A stretch of DNA of 64,000 nucleotides from positions 1-64,000 of the forward strand of contig NZ_JAKIKR010000011.1 in assembly GCF_023284025.1 (NCBI RefSeq), written 5' to 3'. Below are positions 27,001 through 35,551 of this stretch, one piece after another (the stretch's first letter is position 1; the number at the start of each line of letters is the position of its first letter). The stretch comes from Shewanella abyssi (lineage in GTDB: Bacteria; Pseudomonadota; Gammaproteobacteria; Enterobacterales; Shewanellaceae). The notes beneath the pieces were generated by a model. The model was not told where the DNA came from and ran no database searches. It saw only the letters and a list, made by a program, of their open reading frames with translations. The position numbers were made by a program, and so were the translations under genes.

Positions 27001-27029
27001 AAAAAAGCATCCATTTGGATGCTTTTTTT
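27001..27029. terminator. Bidirectional terminator between YdiL-like and GST genes
   Basis: Perfect stem AAAAAAGCATCC (27001-27012) / GGATGCTTTTTT (27017-27028) with a 4-base loop; A- and T-runs on both sides suit the convergent genes. Confidence 0.9.
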
Positions 27030-27041
27030 GTTGAGTCACTT

Positions 27042-27683
27042 CTACTCTTCTGCAGTGCTTGCCGCTGCTCCGGCTTCCTCTTTCGCTAGTGCGGTTTTCA
27101 TCGCCTCTCTCGCGGTAACACGATCTCGATACTCAGCCAGCTTTGGCGGAATAGCTTGCTCAAATCGGGTCGCCCACAACAGAGTATGCGCTAATAGGAT
27201 ATCGGCAACGCTGATCTCAGTACCGAGCAAGAACGGCGTGTCGGGTAACCACTGCTCAGCAATGGCCGCCGCTTTATCGAACTCCCATTTAGCCACTTTA
27301 AACATCGCCTCAAGCCTAAGCTCTTCAGGTATGGCAAACTTGTGTTTACCAATAGTCCACAAAGGCTGCTCAAGCTCATTGGTGATAAAACTTATCCACT
27401 GGTGATGCAGTGCAGATGCATCCGAACCCGCTGCAGGCAATAGTCGGCCCTCGCCGTACTTTTCAGCTAAGAACAGAGTAATAGCCGCTGACTCTGTCAT
27501 AACAAAGCCATTATCGATAAGCGCTGGCACTTTACCACATGGGTTGATGGCCAAAAAATCGGGGTGGCGGCTGTCACCTTTTGAAAAATTTATAAACGTG
27601 TATTCCCACGCTAAGCCTAACTCTTCTAAAGTCCACGATACTCTCAGTGAACGGCTACGTGGAACCCCATATAAAGTAATCAT
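27042..27683 (-). CDS. Glutathione S-transferase family protein
   Basis: A 213-residue cytosolic GST-family protein. The N-terminal thioredoxin-like domain (about residues 1-80) carries 'YGVPRSRSLRVSWTLEELGL', 'NPCGKVPALIDNG' (cis-Pro) and the glutathione-binding 'MTESAAI' (Glu-Ser). The C-terminal helical domain has 'FLLGTEISVADILLAHTL' (N-capping box). It probably conjugates or reduces substrates with glutathione; substrate unknown. AAGGAAGG precedes the ATG. The last residues (KEEAGAAASTAEE) are an acidic/Ala tail. Confidence 0.9.
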   Translation of the reverse strand: MITLYGVPRSRSLRVSWTLEELGLAWEYTFINFSKGDSRHPDFLAINPCGKVPALIDNGFVMTESAAITLFLAEKYGEGRLLPAAGSDASALHHQWISFITNELEQPLWTIGKHKFAIPEELRLEAMFKVAKWEFDKAAAIAEQWLPDTPFLLGTEISVADILLAHTLLWATRFEQAIPPKLAEYRDRVTAREAMKTALAKEEAGAAASTAEE

Positions 27684-27908
27684 TTTCCCTTCCTTTGCTG
27701 CGTTAACAATTATGACATTGATGACATTTGATGTTGTTAAACTACTCCGAAGACAGCAAAATTGAAACCAGCAAGTTATTCTAAAATGATAAAAAACTTC
27801 AAATTAGATTCGATTTTGCTTAAGTTAACCAAAGGCTGTTAAAAAGCCCGCTTCAATAGCAAGACTTCGCACCGTGGCTAGCTGATAAAAAGATCAGAAG
27901 GATAAACC

Positions 27909-28439
27909 ATGCAAAATAGTCAAGAAAAAAGCATCAAACATGCACAGTTTGTCGCTAATTTAGGTCAATACTGGTTAACGCCAGTGACCCTTGTATTGAC
28001 CGTATCCATCATTGGGATCCCCCTTTTACTATTGTGGTTACCCATAGGGGGGATTTTTACCCGCCGCTATATTGCCAATATGAGTACCGAACTTACAGAC
28101 AGAAAACTCATCGTTCGCAAAGGGATTTTTACCCGCACTGAGAACACAGTTCCACTGGATAAGATCACCGATATGGCGCTCATTCAAGGGCCATTGATGC
28201 GATTCTTTAAGCTATACAAGCTAACGATTGAAACCGCAGGGCAATCGGGGGCTGGCGCGCTATTGAATTTAACCGGGATTATCGATGCCGCCGACTTCAG
28301 AAGCTTGGTTTTAGCTCAAAAAGAAGCACTAAACCAACTTAAAAGTGGCCCTGTGGCAGATGAAAATAATGACACCGATGTGGTCACTCTTTTACAAGAG
28401 ATCTCCGATACCCTTAAACGCATTGAAAAACAGCCATAA
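27909..28439 (+). CDS. Membrane protein with bacterial PH domain (YdbS/YdbT-like)
   Basis: A 176-residue inner-membrane protein. One hydrophobic hairpin or long TM region at about residues 22-48 ('WLTPVTLVLTVSIIGIPLLL'), then a bacterial PH (bPH2) domain ('TELTDRKLIVRKGIFTRTEN', 'VPLDKITDMALIQGPLMRFF', 'LTIETAGQS') and a helical C-terminus. Role unknown; family members are simple membrane-bound proteins. AGAAGGAT lies upstream of the ATG. Stands alone. Confidence 0.8.
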   Translation: MQNSQEKSIKHAQFVANLGQYWLTPVTLVLTVSIIGIPLLLLWLPIGGIFTRRYIANMSTELTDRKLIVRKGIFTRTENTVPLDKITDMALIQGPLMRFFKLYKLTIETAGQSGAGALLNLTGIIDAADFRSLVLAQKEALNQLKSGPVADENNDTDVVTLLQEISDTLKRIEKQP

Positions 28440-28776
28440 AATATAAATGTTGAGATTCATCTAAGCCCCTTTCCAGCTACGCTCGGTCATGGACCTAAAG
28501 CTTTTAATGGTCGCCGCAACCATTGATGCCTCTCATGGGATTGCATCGACTCGAGCAGATGCTGAATTTGGCTGGAATTTGTTATTATCCTCGCGTTTCT
28601 ACCCATAGCCATTTTCGCAGCGCTTATCTATAAGTTGATGATAAGCACTGCACTTCCTGTTGAAGACAGGTATGCTAGCGCGATGAGAGTACTCTCATGG
28701 CTTGGCTTAACTTATTAGTTTTACGGCTTTATTCATCTACTGGATGTTGACTAAATAACGGACCACGATACTTGCA
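28440..28776. other. Gene-free stretch with possible broken membrane-protein frame
   Basis: About 340 bases. On the + strand a frame from about 28575 reads 'EFVIILAFLPIAIFAALIYK' (a TM-like helix), continues to a TAG at 28716 and then 'FYGFIHLLDVD' to a TAA at 28752. No good start codon lies upstream (a TGA is four codons before it). It may be a decayed small membrane-protein gene. Confidence 0.35.
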
Positions 28777-29934
28777 ATGCAATTTATAATTAAAACAATT
28801 CTAAGCATTATATTACTAACACTTTGCCTATGGGCGGCTAATAAAGCCAGTGCAAACCGCATAGCCAACAGTGATATAGCCAAACAGTTACCGACGATCA
28901 TCACTCAAAATGATCGCCCTTTTAACGGCATTATTATGGTAAAGCGTAATAACCAACCCTTGTTTACCTATATCTCCGGTGATGATGTTAGCCTACAATC
29001 TGAATTTATTATCGCCTCATTATCTAAACAGGTAACCGCCACCTTAGTGCTTAAAGCCGTTGATGACGGCAAGCTAGCGTTAGCCCAATCCGCAAATACG
29101 TACCTTGGCTCAAACAACACAAAAAACAGCCACGATAACATCCCCGCCAGTGTCACCATCTCTCATTTACTGAGCAATACCTCCGGCTTAGTCGCAGCGG
29201 GTAAACCACCATTATTTGCGCCAGGTAGTCAATTTAAATACTCTAACTATGGTTATGCTCTGCTTGGTGAAATACTTGAAAACGTCAATCATCAACCGAT
29301 AACAGCCCAGGTAAATGCACTCAATCTGCAAGCCGATTTCGGCGGTTTAGGTGCGCACATAGGTAAAACATCGACCATTAAAGAGGCCTTCCCTCAGCTG
29401 CTACTTGGCCGCGTGGAAACAAGGCATCAACAACCCGATGCTACAGATACATCAAGCTACGCAGCATCGGATGTAGAGATTAGTCAGCAGCTGATCAGCG
29501 CGGGGGGAATGATAGCCTCGGCCGATGCTTATAGTCATTTTCAATATGCGCTATTCACAGGCCAACTCATTAGCGATAAAAGCCTGCAAGATATGACCAA
29601 CATCCACAGCACTCGCCCTCATCGTTGGGGAGCATTGGGTTATGGTTATGGCACTCAAATCAGCAGCATAAAGGGCATCACCGAGTATAGCCACAGCGGT
29701 TACTTGCAAGGATATGTCAGCCTTGCACTCTATTACCCCCAATCAAACGTCAATGTGGTTATTTTAGAAAATACCTCTTGGGATCTACACGATATCAAGC
29801 GCACCTTTGGGCTACACGATAAGATCCGTAATAGTATTAGCAGTAAACTGGTGGCGTTAGAAGATAGACCGGTGGCTAAACTATACCAAGCGGGTAAAGC
29901 GGCAATCACGGCTACATTGATTGCCGCTAAGTGA
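28777..29934 (+). CDS. Exported serine hydrolase (class C beta-lactamase / penicillin-binding protein-like)
   Basis: A 385-residue protein of the beta-lactamase/AmpC-like serine hydrolase family. A signal peptide (about residues 1-25) directs export. Active-site motifs: Ser81-x-x-Lys84 in 'ASLSKQVTATLVL', the Tyr155-Ser-Asn157 motif in 'FKYSNYGYALLGEIL', and 'HSGYLQGYVS' in the place of the KTG box. Family members range from esterases to D,D-peptidases and D-aminopeptidases; a true beta-lactamase role cannot be inferred. The ribosome site is weak. Confidence 0.85.
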   Translation: MQFIIKTILSIILLTLCLWAANKASANRIANSDIAKQLPTIITQNDRPFNGIIMVKRNNQPLFTYISGDDVSLQSEFIIASLSKQVTATLVLKAVDDGKLALAQSANTYLGSNNTKNSHDNIPASVTISHLLSNTSGLVAAGKPPLFAPGSQFKYSNYGYALLGEILENVNHQPITAQVNALNLQADFGGLGAHIGKTSTIKEAFPQLLLGRVETRHQQPDATDTSSYAASDVEISQQLISAGGMIASADAYSHFQYALFTGQLISDKSLQDMTNIHSTRPHRWGALGYGYGTQISSIKGITEYSHSGYLQGYVSLALYYPQSNVNVVILENTSWDLHDIKRTFGLHDKIRNSISSKLVALEDRPVAKLYQAGKAAITATLIAAK

Positions 29935-30004
29935 GCGATGCTGCTATAATACGCAGCGATGATTACGCAGCCGCGCAATCAAATAGCATAAAGAAAATAC
30001 CAAT

Positions 30005-30481
30005 ATGATTAACAACGATATAATACGTAAAGTCCGCTACATTCTTGATTTAAGCAATGCCAAAATGCTGCGCATTTTCGCTAAAGCTAAGCACGAAATC
30101 ACTCAAGAAGAAGTCATCAACATGTTGAAAAAAGAGTCTGAAGAGGGCTACCAGCCTTGTAACGACAAAATCATGTGTATGTTCCTTGATGGACTAGTGA
30201 TTTATAAGCGCGGACTTAAGCCTGGTGCAGAAGTACCAGAGCCATTATCACAGCTAACCAACAACCTTATCTTTAAAAAGCTAAGAATTGCTTTTGAGTT
30301 ACGTGAAGACGATATTATTGAAGCATTGACCCTAGCCGAATTTAACATGTCTAAATCGGAACTTGGCGCACTGTTTAGAAAACCTGGCCACAAGCACTAT
30401 AAGGCCTGCGGCGATCAAGTTTTGCGAAATTTCCTTATGGGTTTATCCCTGAAGTATCGTCCAAAACCAGCCGAAGCTTAG
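30005..30481 (+). CDS. yehS: YehS-like DUF1456 protein
   Basis: A 158-residue soluble protein of the DUF1456 (YehS) family, made of two similar halves: 'NNDIIRKVRYILDLSNAKML' and 'NNLIFKKLRIAFELREDDII', each followed by a helix and by 'YQPCND' or 'YKACGD' before 'FLxGL'. Function unknown. A terminator follows directly. Confidence 0.85.
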   Translation: MINNDIIRKVRYILDLSNAKMLRIFAKAKHEITQEEVINMLKKESEEGYQPCNDKIMCMFLDGLVIYKRGLKPGAEVPEPLSQLTNNLIFKKLRIAFELREDDIIEALTLAEFNMSKSELGALFRKPGHKHYKACGDQVLRNFLMGLSLKYRPKPAEA

Positions 30482-30506
30482 GCTTTAGTTTAAGCCTCAG
30501 TTAGAC

Positions 30507-30536
30507 AAAAAAGCACAGCATTTGCTGTGCTTTTTT
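30507..30536 (+). terminator. Terminator after yehS
   Basis: Stem GCACAGC (30513-30519) / GCTGTGC (30524-30530) extended by A- and T-runs, loop ATTT. Confidence 0.9.
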
Positions 30537-30688
30537 GTATCTATAAATGCTCCTTGCTTAAAACGATTCCCTCACTAAAAAATTCATTTTATCGGCAGAC
30601 AAAACGCAACAACGATCACGGTTTGTGTTAATCTTCCGTGATTAACATCACTCCTTCTAAACTAACAAAAACAGAAAAAAGGTTTCTA

Positions 30689-32377
30689 ATGGACGATAAC
30701 AAACGCCCGCTCTATCTTCCTTTTGCCGGTCCTGCCATTCTTGAAGCACCTTTGATTAACAAAGGCAGCGCATTTTCCGACGAAGAACGTATTTTTTTCA
30801 ATCTTGAAGGCCTATTGCCCCATGTGATTGAAACGATCGAAGAGCAAGCATCACGCGCCTATGATCAGTATAAGAATTTTTCTAATGATTTAGATAAACA
30901 CATCTATCTTAGGAACATTCAAGATACTAACGAAACGCTCTATCATCGTTTAGTGCAAAACCACATCTCTGAGATGATGCCTATTATCTATACCCCGACT
31001 GTGGGTATGGCGTGTGAGCGTTTCTCAAAAGATTATCGTCGCAACCGTGGGCTGTTTATCTCTTACCCGAACAAAGATCGTATCGACGATATCTTAAATA
31101 ACTCGACTCGCCAAAAAGTAAAGATCATCGTAGTCACCGATGGTGAACGTATTCTAGGTCTTGGCGACCAAGGTATTGGTGGGATGGGGATCCCGATTGG
31201 TAAGCTTTCGCTCTACACCAGCTGTGGTGGTATTAGCCCCGCGTACACTTTGCCAATCACTCTCGATGTGGGTACCGATAACCCGCAATTACTGGAAGAC
31301 CCTATGTACATGGGTTGGCGTAACCAACGCATTGGCGGCGAAGAGTACAAAGACTTTGTCGAAGCCTTTATGCAAGCGGTCCACCGCCGCTGGCCTGACG
31401 CGCTGATTCAATTTGAAGATTTTGCGCAAAAGAACGCTATGCCATTGCTTGAGCGTTACAAAGATCAATACTGCTGCTTTAATGATGATATTCAAGGCAC
31501 AGCCGCTGTTACCGTAGGTTCACTTCTGGCAGCCTGTAAGGCCGCAGGGACTCAGCTTTGTCAGCAACGTATCACCTTTTTAGGTGCGGGCTCTGCCGGT
31601 TGTGGTATTGCCGAAGCGATTGTGGCGCAAATGGTGTCTGAAGGCATTAGTGAAACCCAAGCACGTCAACGAGTATTCATGGTTGACCGTTGGGGATTGT
31701 TGCAGTCAAACATGCCTAACCTACTGCCTTTTCAACAAAAACTGGCGCAACAATGCTGTGATGTAGAGAGCTGGAGTAATTTCAGCGACAACATATCCCT
31801 ACTCGATGTCGTCAGTAACGCCAAGCCAACCGTATTGATTGGGGTGTCTGGCTCGCCAGGGCTATTTAGTGAAGCGATCATCAAGGCGATGCATAGCCAT
31901 TGTGAACGCCCTATTGTGTTCCCACTGTCGAACCCAACGAGTCGCGTAGAAGCCACACCAAAAGACATTTTGCATTGGACCAAAGGCCAAGCATTAGTGG
32001 CAACGGGTAGTCCGTTTGAGCCAGTTGTGGTTGATGATACCAGCTATGAAATTGCCCAGTGCAATAACAGCTATATCTTCCCAGGCATTGGCCTTGGTGT
32101 GTTAGCTGCAGGTGCTAAGCGTGTCAGTGATGCAATGCTAATGGCTTCAAGCCGCGCGTTAGCTGAGTGCTCACCTTTAGCGATTAATGGTGAAGGCTCC
32201 TTACTGCCACAGCTTGAGAATATCCATAAAGTCAGTAAACATATCGCCTTTGCTGTGGCTAAAGTGGCCGTTGAAGAGGGTCATGCATTGCCGTGCAGCG
32301 ATGAGTTATTGATTCAAGCAATCGAAGATAATTTTTGGACGGCAGAGTATCGTCGTTATAAGCGAACTTCGTTCTAA
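30689..32377 (+). CDS. maeA: NAD-dependent malic enzyme
   Basis: A 562-residue oxidative-decarboxylating malate dehydrogenase: malate + NAD+ to pyruvate + CO2 + NADH. Very similar to E. coli MaeA (565 residues) over the whole length: 'LNKGSAFS'-like start, '[20 protein letters not shown]', '[17 protein letters not shown]', '[20 protein letters not shown]' (catalytic region), '[17 protein letters not shown]' (metal ligands), '[12 protein letters not shown]' and the NAD-binding '[15 protein letters not shown]'. The longer frame begins at 30638, but the ATG at 30689 has AAAAAGG 7 bases upstream and fits the family start. Ended by a strong terminator. Confidence 0.95.
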   Translation: MDDNKRPLYLPFAGPAILEAPLINKGSAFSDEERIFFNLEGLLPHVIETIEEQASRAYDQYKNFSNDLDKHIYLRNIQDTNETLYHRLVQNHISEMMPIIYTPTVGMACERFSKDYRRNRGLFISYPNKDRIDDILNNSTRQKVKIIVVTDGERILGLGDQGIGGMGIPIGKLSLYTSCGGISPAYTLPITLDVGTDNPQLLEDPMYMGWRNQRIGGEEYKDFVEAFMQAVHRRWPDALIQFEDFAQKNAMPLLERYKDQYCCFNDDIQGTAAVTVGSLLAACKAAGTQLCQQRITFLGAGSAGCGIAEAIVAQMVSEGISETQARQRVFMVDRWGLLQSNMPNLLPFQQKLAQQCCDVESWSNFSDNISLLDVVSNAKPTVLIGVSGSPGLFSEAIIKAMHSHCERPIVFPLSNPTSRVEATPKDILHWTKGQALVATGSPFEPVVVDDTSYEIAQCNNSYIFPGIGLGVLAAGAKRVSDAMLMASSRALAECSPLAINGEGSLLPQLENIHKVSKHIAFAVAKVAVEEGHALPCSDELLIQAIEDNFWTAEYRRYKRTSF

Positions 32378-32464
32378 GTTTCGCTTCTAAATTCTAGCCA
32401 TGAGCGATTGAACTCAGCGACAGGAATTTAAGCGAATAACTTGAGCTAAGAACTTGAACTAAAC

Positions 32465-32496
32465 AAGCTGTCAGTATTTACTGACAGCTTTTTTTT
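32465..32496 (+). terminator. Terminator after maeA
   Basis: Perfect stem AAGCTGTCAG (32465-32474) / CTGACAGCTT (32481-32490), loop TATTTA, followed by a long T-run. Confidence 0.92.
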
Positions 32497-33258
32497 GCTT
32501 CTAATTTGACGGTAAGACTGCAGATAACATGGATCCATATCTAGTCCTTAGGGAAATCAAGAATGTCATTATGAAGTAGGGAACAGCATTGACCATGCAG
32601 TGATGAAATTCGGAGATAATCTCCTGCTGCTCCAACTCCCACAGCTGACAAGGCCAAATTCTGTGCCGACAGAATTTGGCATTACCTCCATACTTCGGAA
32701 TATGATGAAAACACCCATTACCGCCACATGATGAAAGGAAGTTGATAGTAAGCAACATCGTCATGATGCGCGGAACAATATCGGATTAACGGCTAATTTG
32801 ATTTTTGTCAGGGTTGTAGAGAGGGAACACATTCGACTATCTGAAACAATTACATCCAAAAAGTAGATATAAATCATAATTGTATGACTATAAGCGTTGT
32901 ACTTTATCAAAAGAATACATTAATGTTACTCAAAAGAGCTAACGCTATATTTAGTCGTTGTATATAGAGTATTTAGTGCTCTAAACCTCAATCTTAGCGG
33001 TCATTTATTTATTGGTAATAATTCATCCTGAGAGAGGGGCTAGATTGTTTTTTGAACAATGTCGAGATTAGAGACATTTAAATCGATATCGTCGAGTTAA
33101 AAACATACAGCAATCAAGCGTCGTTTTTGCTCGGATAATGAGCAGACACCTCCATTGACAAAAGAATGAATTCTTAATATTCACTATATACAGCTAAATC
33201 ACTGAAGAAAAAACTTCAACAAGACTTAGTGACATACATAAAATAAACAGAGGTTTTT
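32497..33258. other. Long gene-free, AT-rich stretch ahead of the four-gene operon
   Basis: About 760 bases with no credible gene; a minus-strand open frame at 32501-32764 (87 residues, Cys-rich start) has no recognisable family. A perfect 12-bp inverted repeat lies at 32653-32680. The second half, from about 32860, is very AT-rich and should contain the promoter of the operon at 33259. Confidence 0.5.
32653..32680. repeat. Perfect 12-bp inverted repeat
   Basis: GCCAAATTCTGT (32653-32664) and ACAGAATTTGGC (32669-32680) with loop GCCG. No T-run follows, so it is not an ordinary terminator. It may be a REP-like element or the edge of a decayed insertion. Confidence 0.75.
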
Positions 33259-34203
33259 ATGGAAATTAATCTAACGTACGCGTTCTCAGCAGTAATAGCC
33301 CTAGGACTTATTAACCTTGCTTTCATTTTTTCTTTAAAAAATAAAGTCCAATCAATGGAAACAAAGCTTCAGCAACAAAATGAATCTGATTCACAGATGT
33401 TAGGAAATGAACTAAGTAATGTACAAACTGATTTAAACTCAAACATCAAGCAGTTGTTTGAAACGCTAACAATAGCGCAAAATGAAACTATTTTAGACTT
33501 TAAAAGCACCCTGCAGTCTGAATTTAAAGGCAGTAAAGTCCAAAATCAGGAACAAATGAAGTCCATTATTAAGAGATGGAATGAACTTAGTGACAAAAGT
33601 AATTCAAACTTAGAACAGAATAATACCGCTCTAAATAAAACGCTTCATAAAATAGCTTTAGATTTAGACTCGAAGTTGAACGATGTTAACCAGGTCCTAA
33701 AAAGTACCGCGGTAAATATACACAACCGTTTTAACGAGTCTGAAAAAGAACAAAAAACCAAGGCATTTTCAAGTAAACAAGAGCAACTTTCCAATCTTGC
33801 TCAATTATCAAGCCTTGTAAGAACATTAAGGATTGAAAATGTTATTGAGTTAACCAATGAGCTTGGTAAACATAATGAGCTAAAAGTAGAAACTTCTGAT
33901 TTCATCAAGCACCTTGGTGATTGTAAGGTGTTGAAAATTGAAGATATCCATTCAGGACAAGTCACTCAGGTTTTCTATGAAAATGGCATAAAAAGAAGTA
34001 CTGACACTTTTGCTGGCGAAAACTTAAAGTATCAAATGTTTTATGATACAACAGGTAAAGCACAACGTGGCATAGAGCTTGATACTGATGGTAATACCAC
34101 CTTTGAATATATTTATGATGATGCTGGCGAAATTAGTAAGCGTATTGAATTCAGCTACGATGGCACAGGTAAAAAAAGTAACCAAATTGAAAAAACTTAT
34201 TAG
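33259..34203 (+). CDS. Unrecognised membrane-anchored coiled-coil protein with YwqK-like C-terminal repeats
   Basis: A 314-residue protein I cannot assign to a characterised family. Residues 6-26 form one N-terminal TM helix; residues 27-195 are a long, Gln/Asn/Glu/Lys-rich coiled coil; residues 225-314 are repeated beta-hairpin units ('VTQVFYENGIKRSTDTFAGE', 'YDTTGKAQRGIELDTDGNTT', 'FEYIYDDAGEISKRIEFSYD') like the YwqK/MORN-type or YD-like repeats. First gene of a tight four-gene operon (12 bases to the next). AGAGG lies before the ATG. Codon use and base composition are more AT-rich than the neighbouring maeA and queG. Confidence 0.7.
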   Translation: MEINLTYAFSAVIALGLINLAFIFSLKNKVQSMETKLQQQNESDSQMLGNELSNVQTDLNSNIKQLFETLTIAQNETILDFKSTLQSEFKGSKVQNQEQMKSIIKRWNELSDKSNSNLEQNNTALNKTLHKIALDLDSKLNDVNQVLKSTAVNIHNRFNESEKEQKTKAFSSKQEQLSNLAQLSSLVRTLRIENVIELTNELGKHNELKVETSDFIKHLGDCKVLKIEDIHSGQVTQVFYENGIKRSTDTFAGENLKYQMFYDTTGKAQRGIELDTDGNTTFEYIYDDAGEISKRIEFSYDGTGKKSNQIEKTY

Positions 34204-34215
34204 AGGATCAGTAGC

Positions 34216-34620
34216 ATGTATTTATCAGAGCTAAATGTTGGTGAGAAGAAAAATTTCTTAGAAATAACTAAGTACGCTATGGGATTAAACGGTGAATATA
34301 AAGAGGAAGAGCTTGAAGTATTCACTTCGTTCATTTATGAGTGTGGATTATCGTCTTACGACTTACAAAAACAAGACAATATTGATAGTGTTATTAAAGT
34401 GCTCGCTAAATCAGACACTAAAATGAAGCGCATTATACTCATAGAACTCTTTGGAATACTCTTAGCTGATGGCAATATATGTGACAAAGAAGAAGCTTTC
34501 ATGACTAAACTAGCCAGCGCTTTCAATATTGAAAGTTATGAATATAAACGCTATCAACGATGGGTTGAGGCGATGAATGACATTGTAAGTGAAGGTTATA
34601 ACTTAATCAATAAGGGGTGA
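34216..34620 (+). CDS. TerB-like protein
   Basis: A 134-residue all-helical soluble protein. Two related helix pairs carry acidic clusters, 'MGLNGEYKEEELEVF' (residues 22-36) and 'ILLADGNICDKEEAFM' (81-96), which is the pattern of the TerB (tellurite-resistance B) domain, where such acidic residues bind metal. TerB domains occur in many stress, phage-defence and membrane-associated systems. The assignment is by motif only. Second gene of the operon; it ends 3 bases before the third. AGAGGA precedes the ATG. Confidence 0.65.
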   Translation: MYLSELNVGEKKNFLEITKYAMGLNGEYKEEELEVFTSFIYECGLSSYDLQKQDNIDSVIKVLAKSDTKMKRIILIELFGILLADGNICDKEEAFMTKLASAFNIESYEYKRYQRWVEAMNDIVSEGYNLINKG

Positions 34621-34623
34621 TTT

Positions 34624-35535
34624 ATGGGATTATTTAGCTGGGCAGCAAGCAAATGTCGTTCAATAAAAAATGCCGTATCTAATGTTATCGATAAAGTAAA
34701 AGAAACGGTATCTAAGGTTTGGAATGCTTTTACGGGAAAATACTATACCGATGAAGCTGAAGCCATTTATGATGAGATCAATGAAAAGTATAAGAAGTCA
34801 AAAATAGAGTATGAGGACGCAGTAAAAATAATGGGTGAGAATATCGAAAGTAAAATTAGTCATCTGAATAATTTTAAATCTGATATTTACCAAAACCATT
34901 TTAAGCGTTTTATTACAATTGCAAGCAGACTTCATAATGTCACGGTGCAAGGTGTCCCATTTGCAGAGTTATTTGATGATTCAATTTTAGAAATAAAAAA
35001 TGAAACTGGTGTTAGCCACAAACAAGACCTCTTTTTAATAGATTTTAATAAAATGGGTTTCTTAGATACCGCTGGGATGATTCTAACGCTAGGTTTTTTT
35101 AGCAGAAAAAAAGCAAAAGAATCCTTAGAAAAAGTAAAACAGGAGCAGATTAGAGTTAACGCAGAAATAGAAGCAATGAAATCTCAGCAGAAAAAACTAG
35201 CTGTTATTGCTGAATCTATAGACAACGTCGTTGAGTATTTTGAGCAGTTGATTGCTAATTATGAAGCGTTATTAGCGCGTTTTGAGTTTGGTATACAGAC
35301 ACAGCGTTTTAAGAAGATGTCCCAAGCTGACAACGTGTTTGAGCTTAAATTAAATTTCAAACATATGCCAATTGTACACATTGAAGAGTTTCAGGCTTTA
35401 TTCAATTTATCCATAGTGTTAAAGCAAATGGCGACATTAGGCTACTTGAACGCAGCAGGCGAACTTATCGAGGATGATAAAAAAGCGGCCGTGAGTTTAT
35501 TTGAGCAAGCTGTAGCATTAAAAGTTTGCGCTTAA
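34624..35535 (+). CDS. Unrecognised protein with amphipathic N-terminus and coiled coil
   Basis: A 303-residue protein without a recognised family. Residues 2-38 form a strongly amphipathic, basic helix ('GLFSWAASKCRSIKNAVSNV' and on), the sort that binds membranes from one face; residues 44-100 are helical and charged; residues 146-160 ('GFLDTAGMILTLGFF') are hydrophobic; residues 161-230 predict a coiled coil; the rest is helical. No nucleotide-binding or catalytic motif was found. Third gene in the operon; AGGGGTGA precedes the ATG, overlapping the previous stop region. Confidence 0.65.
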   Translation: MGLFSWAASKCRSIKNAVSNVIDKVKETVSKVWNAFTGKYYTDEAEAIYDEINEKYKKSKIEYEDAVKIMGENIESKISHLNNFKSDIYQNHFKRFITIASRLHNVTVQGVPFAELFDDSILEIKNETGVSHKQDLFLIDFNKMGFLDTAGMILTLGFFSRKKAKESLEKVKQEQIRVNAEIEAMKSQQKKLAVIAESIDNVVEYFEQLIANYEALLARFEFGIQTQRFKKMSQADNVFELKLNFKHMPIVHIEEFQALFNLSIVLKQMATLGYLNAAGELIEDDKKAAVSLFEQAVALKVCA

Positions 35536-35551
35536 CAAAAAGGATGGCTAA

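Noticed and set aside
28777-29934. AmpC beta-lactamase (resistance gene)
   Set aside because: It has the SxxK and YxN motifs of the superfamily, but HSG instead of KTG and no close likeness to AmpC; called only as a serine hydrolase.
32501-32764. 87-residue minus-strand open frame after the maeA terminator
   Set aside because: No recognised family, no ribosome site of note and it contains the perfect inverted repeat; treated as non-coding.
34216-34620. Tellurite-resistance operon
   Set aside because: Only a TerB-like fold is present; no TerC, TerD, TerZ or TerA homologue is nearby.
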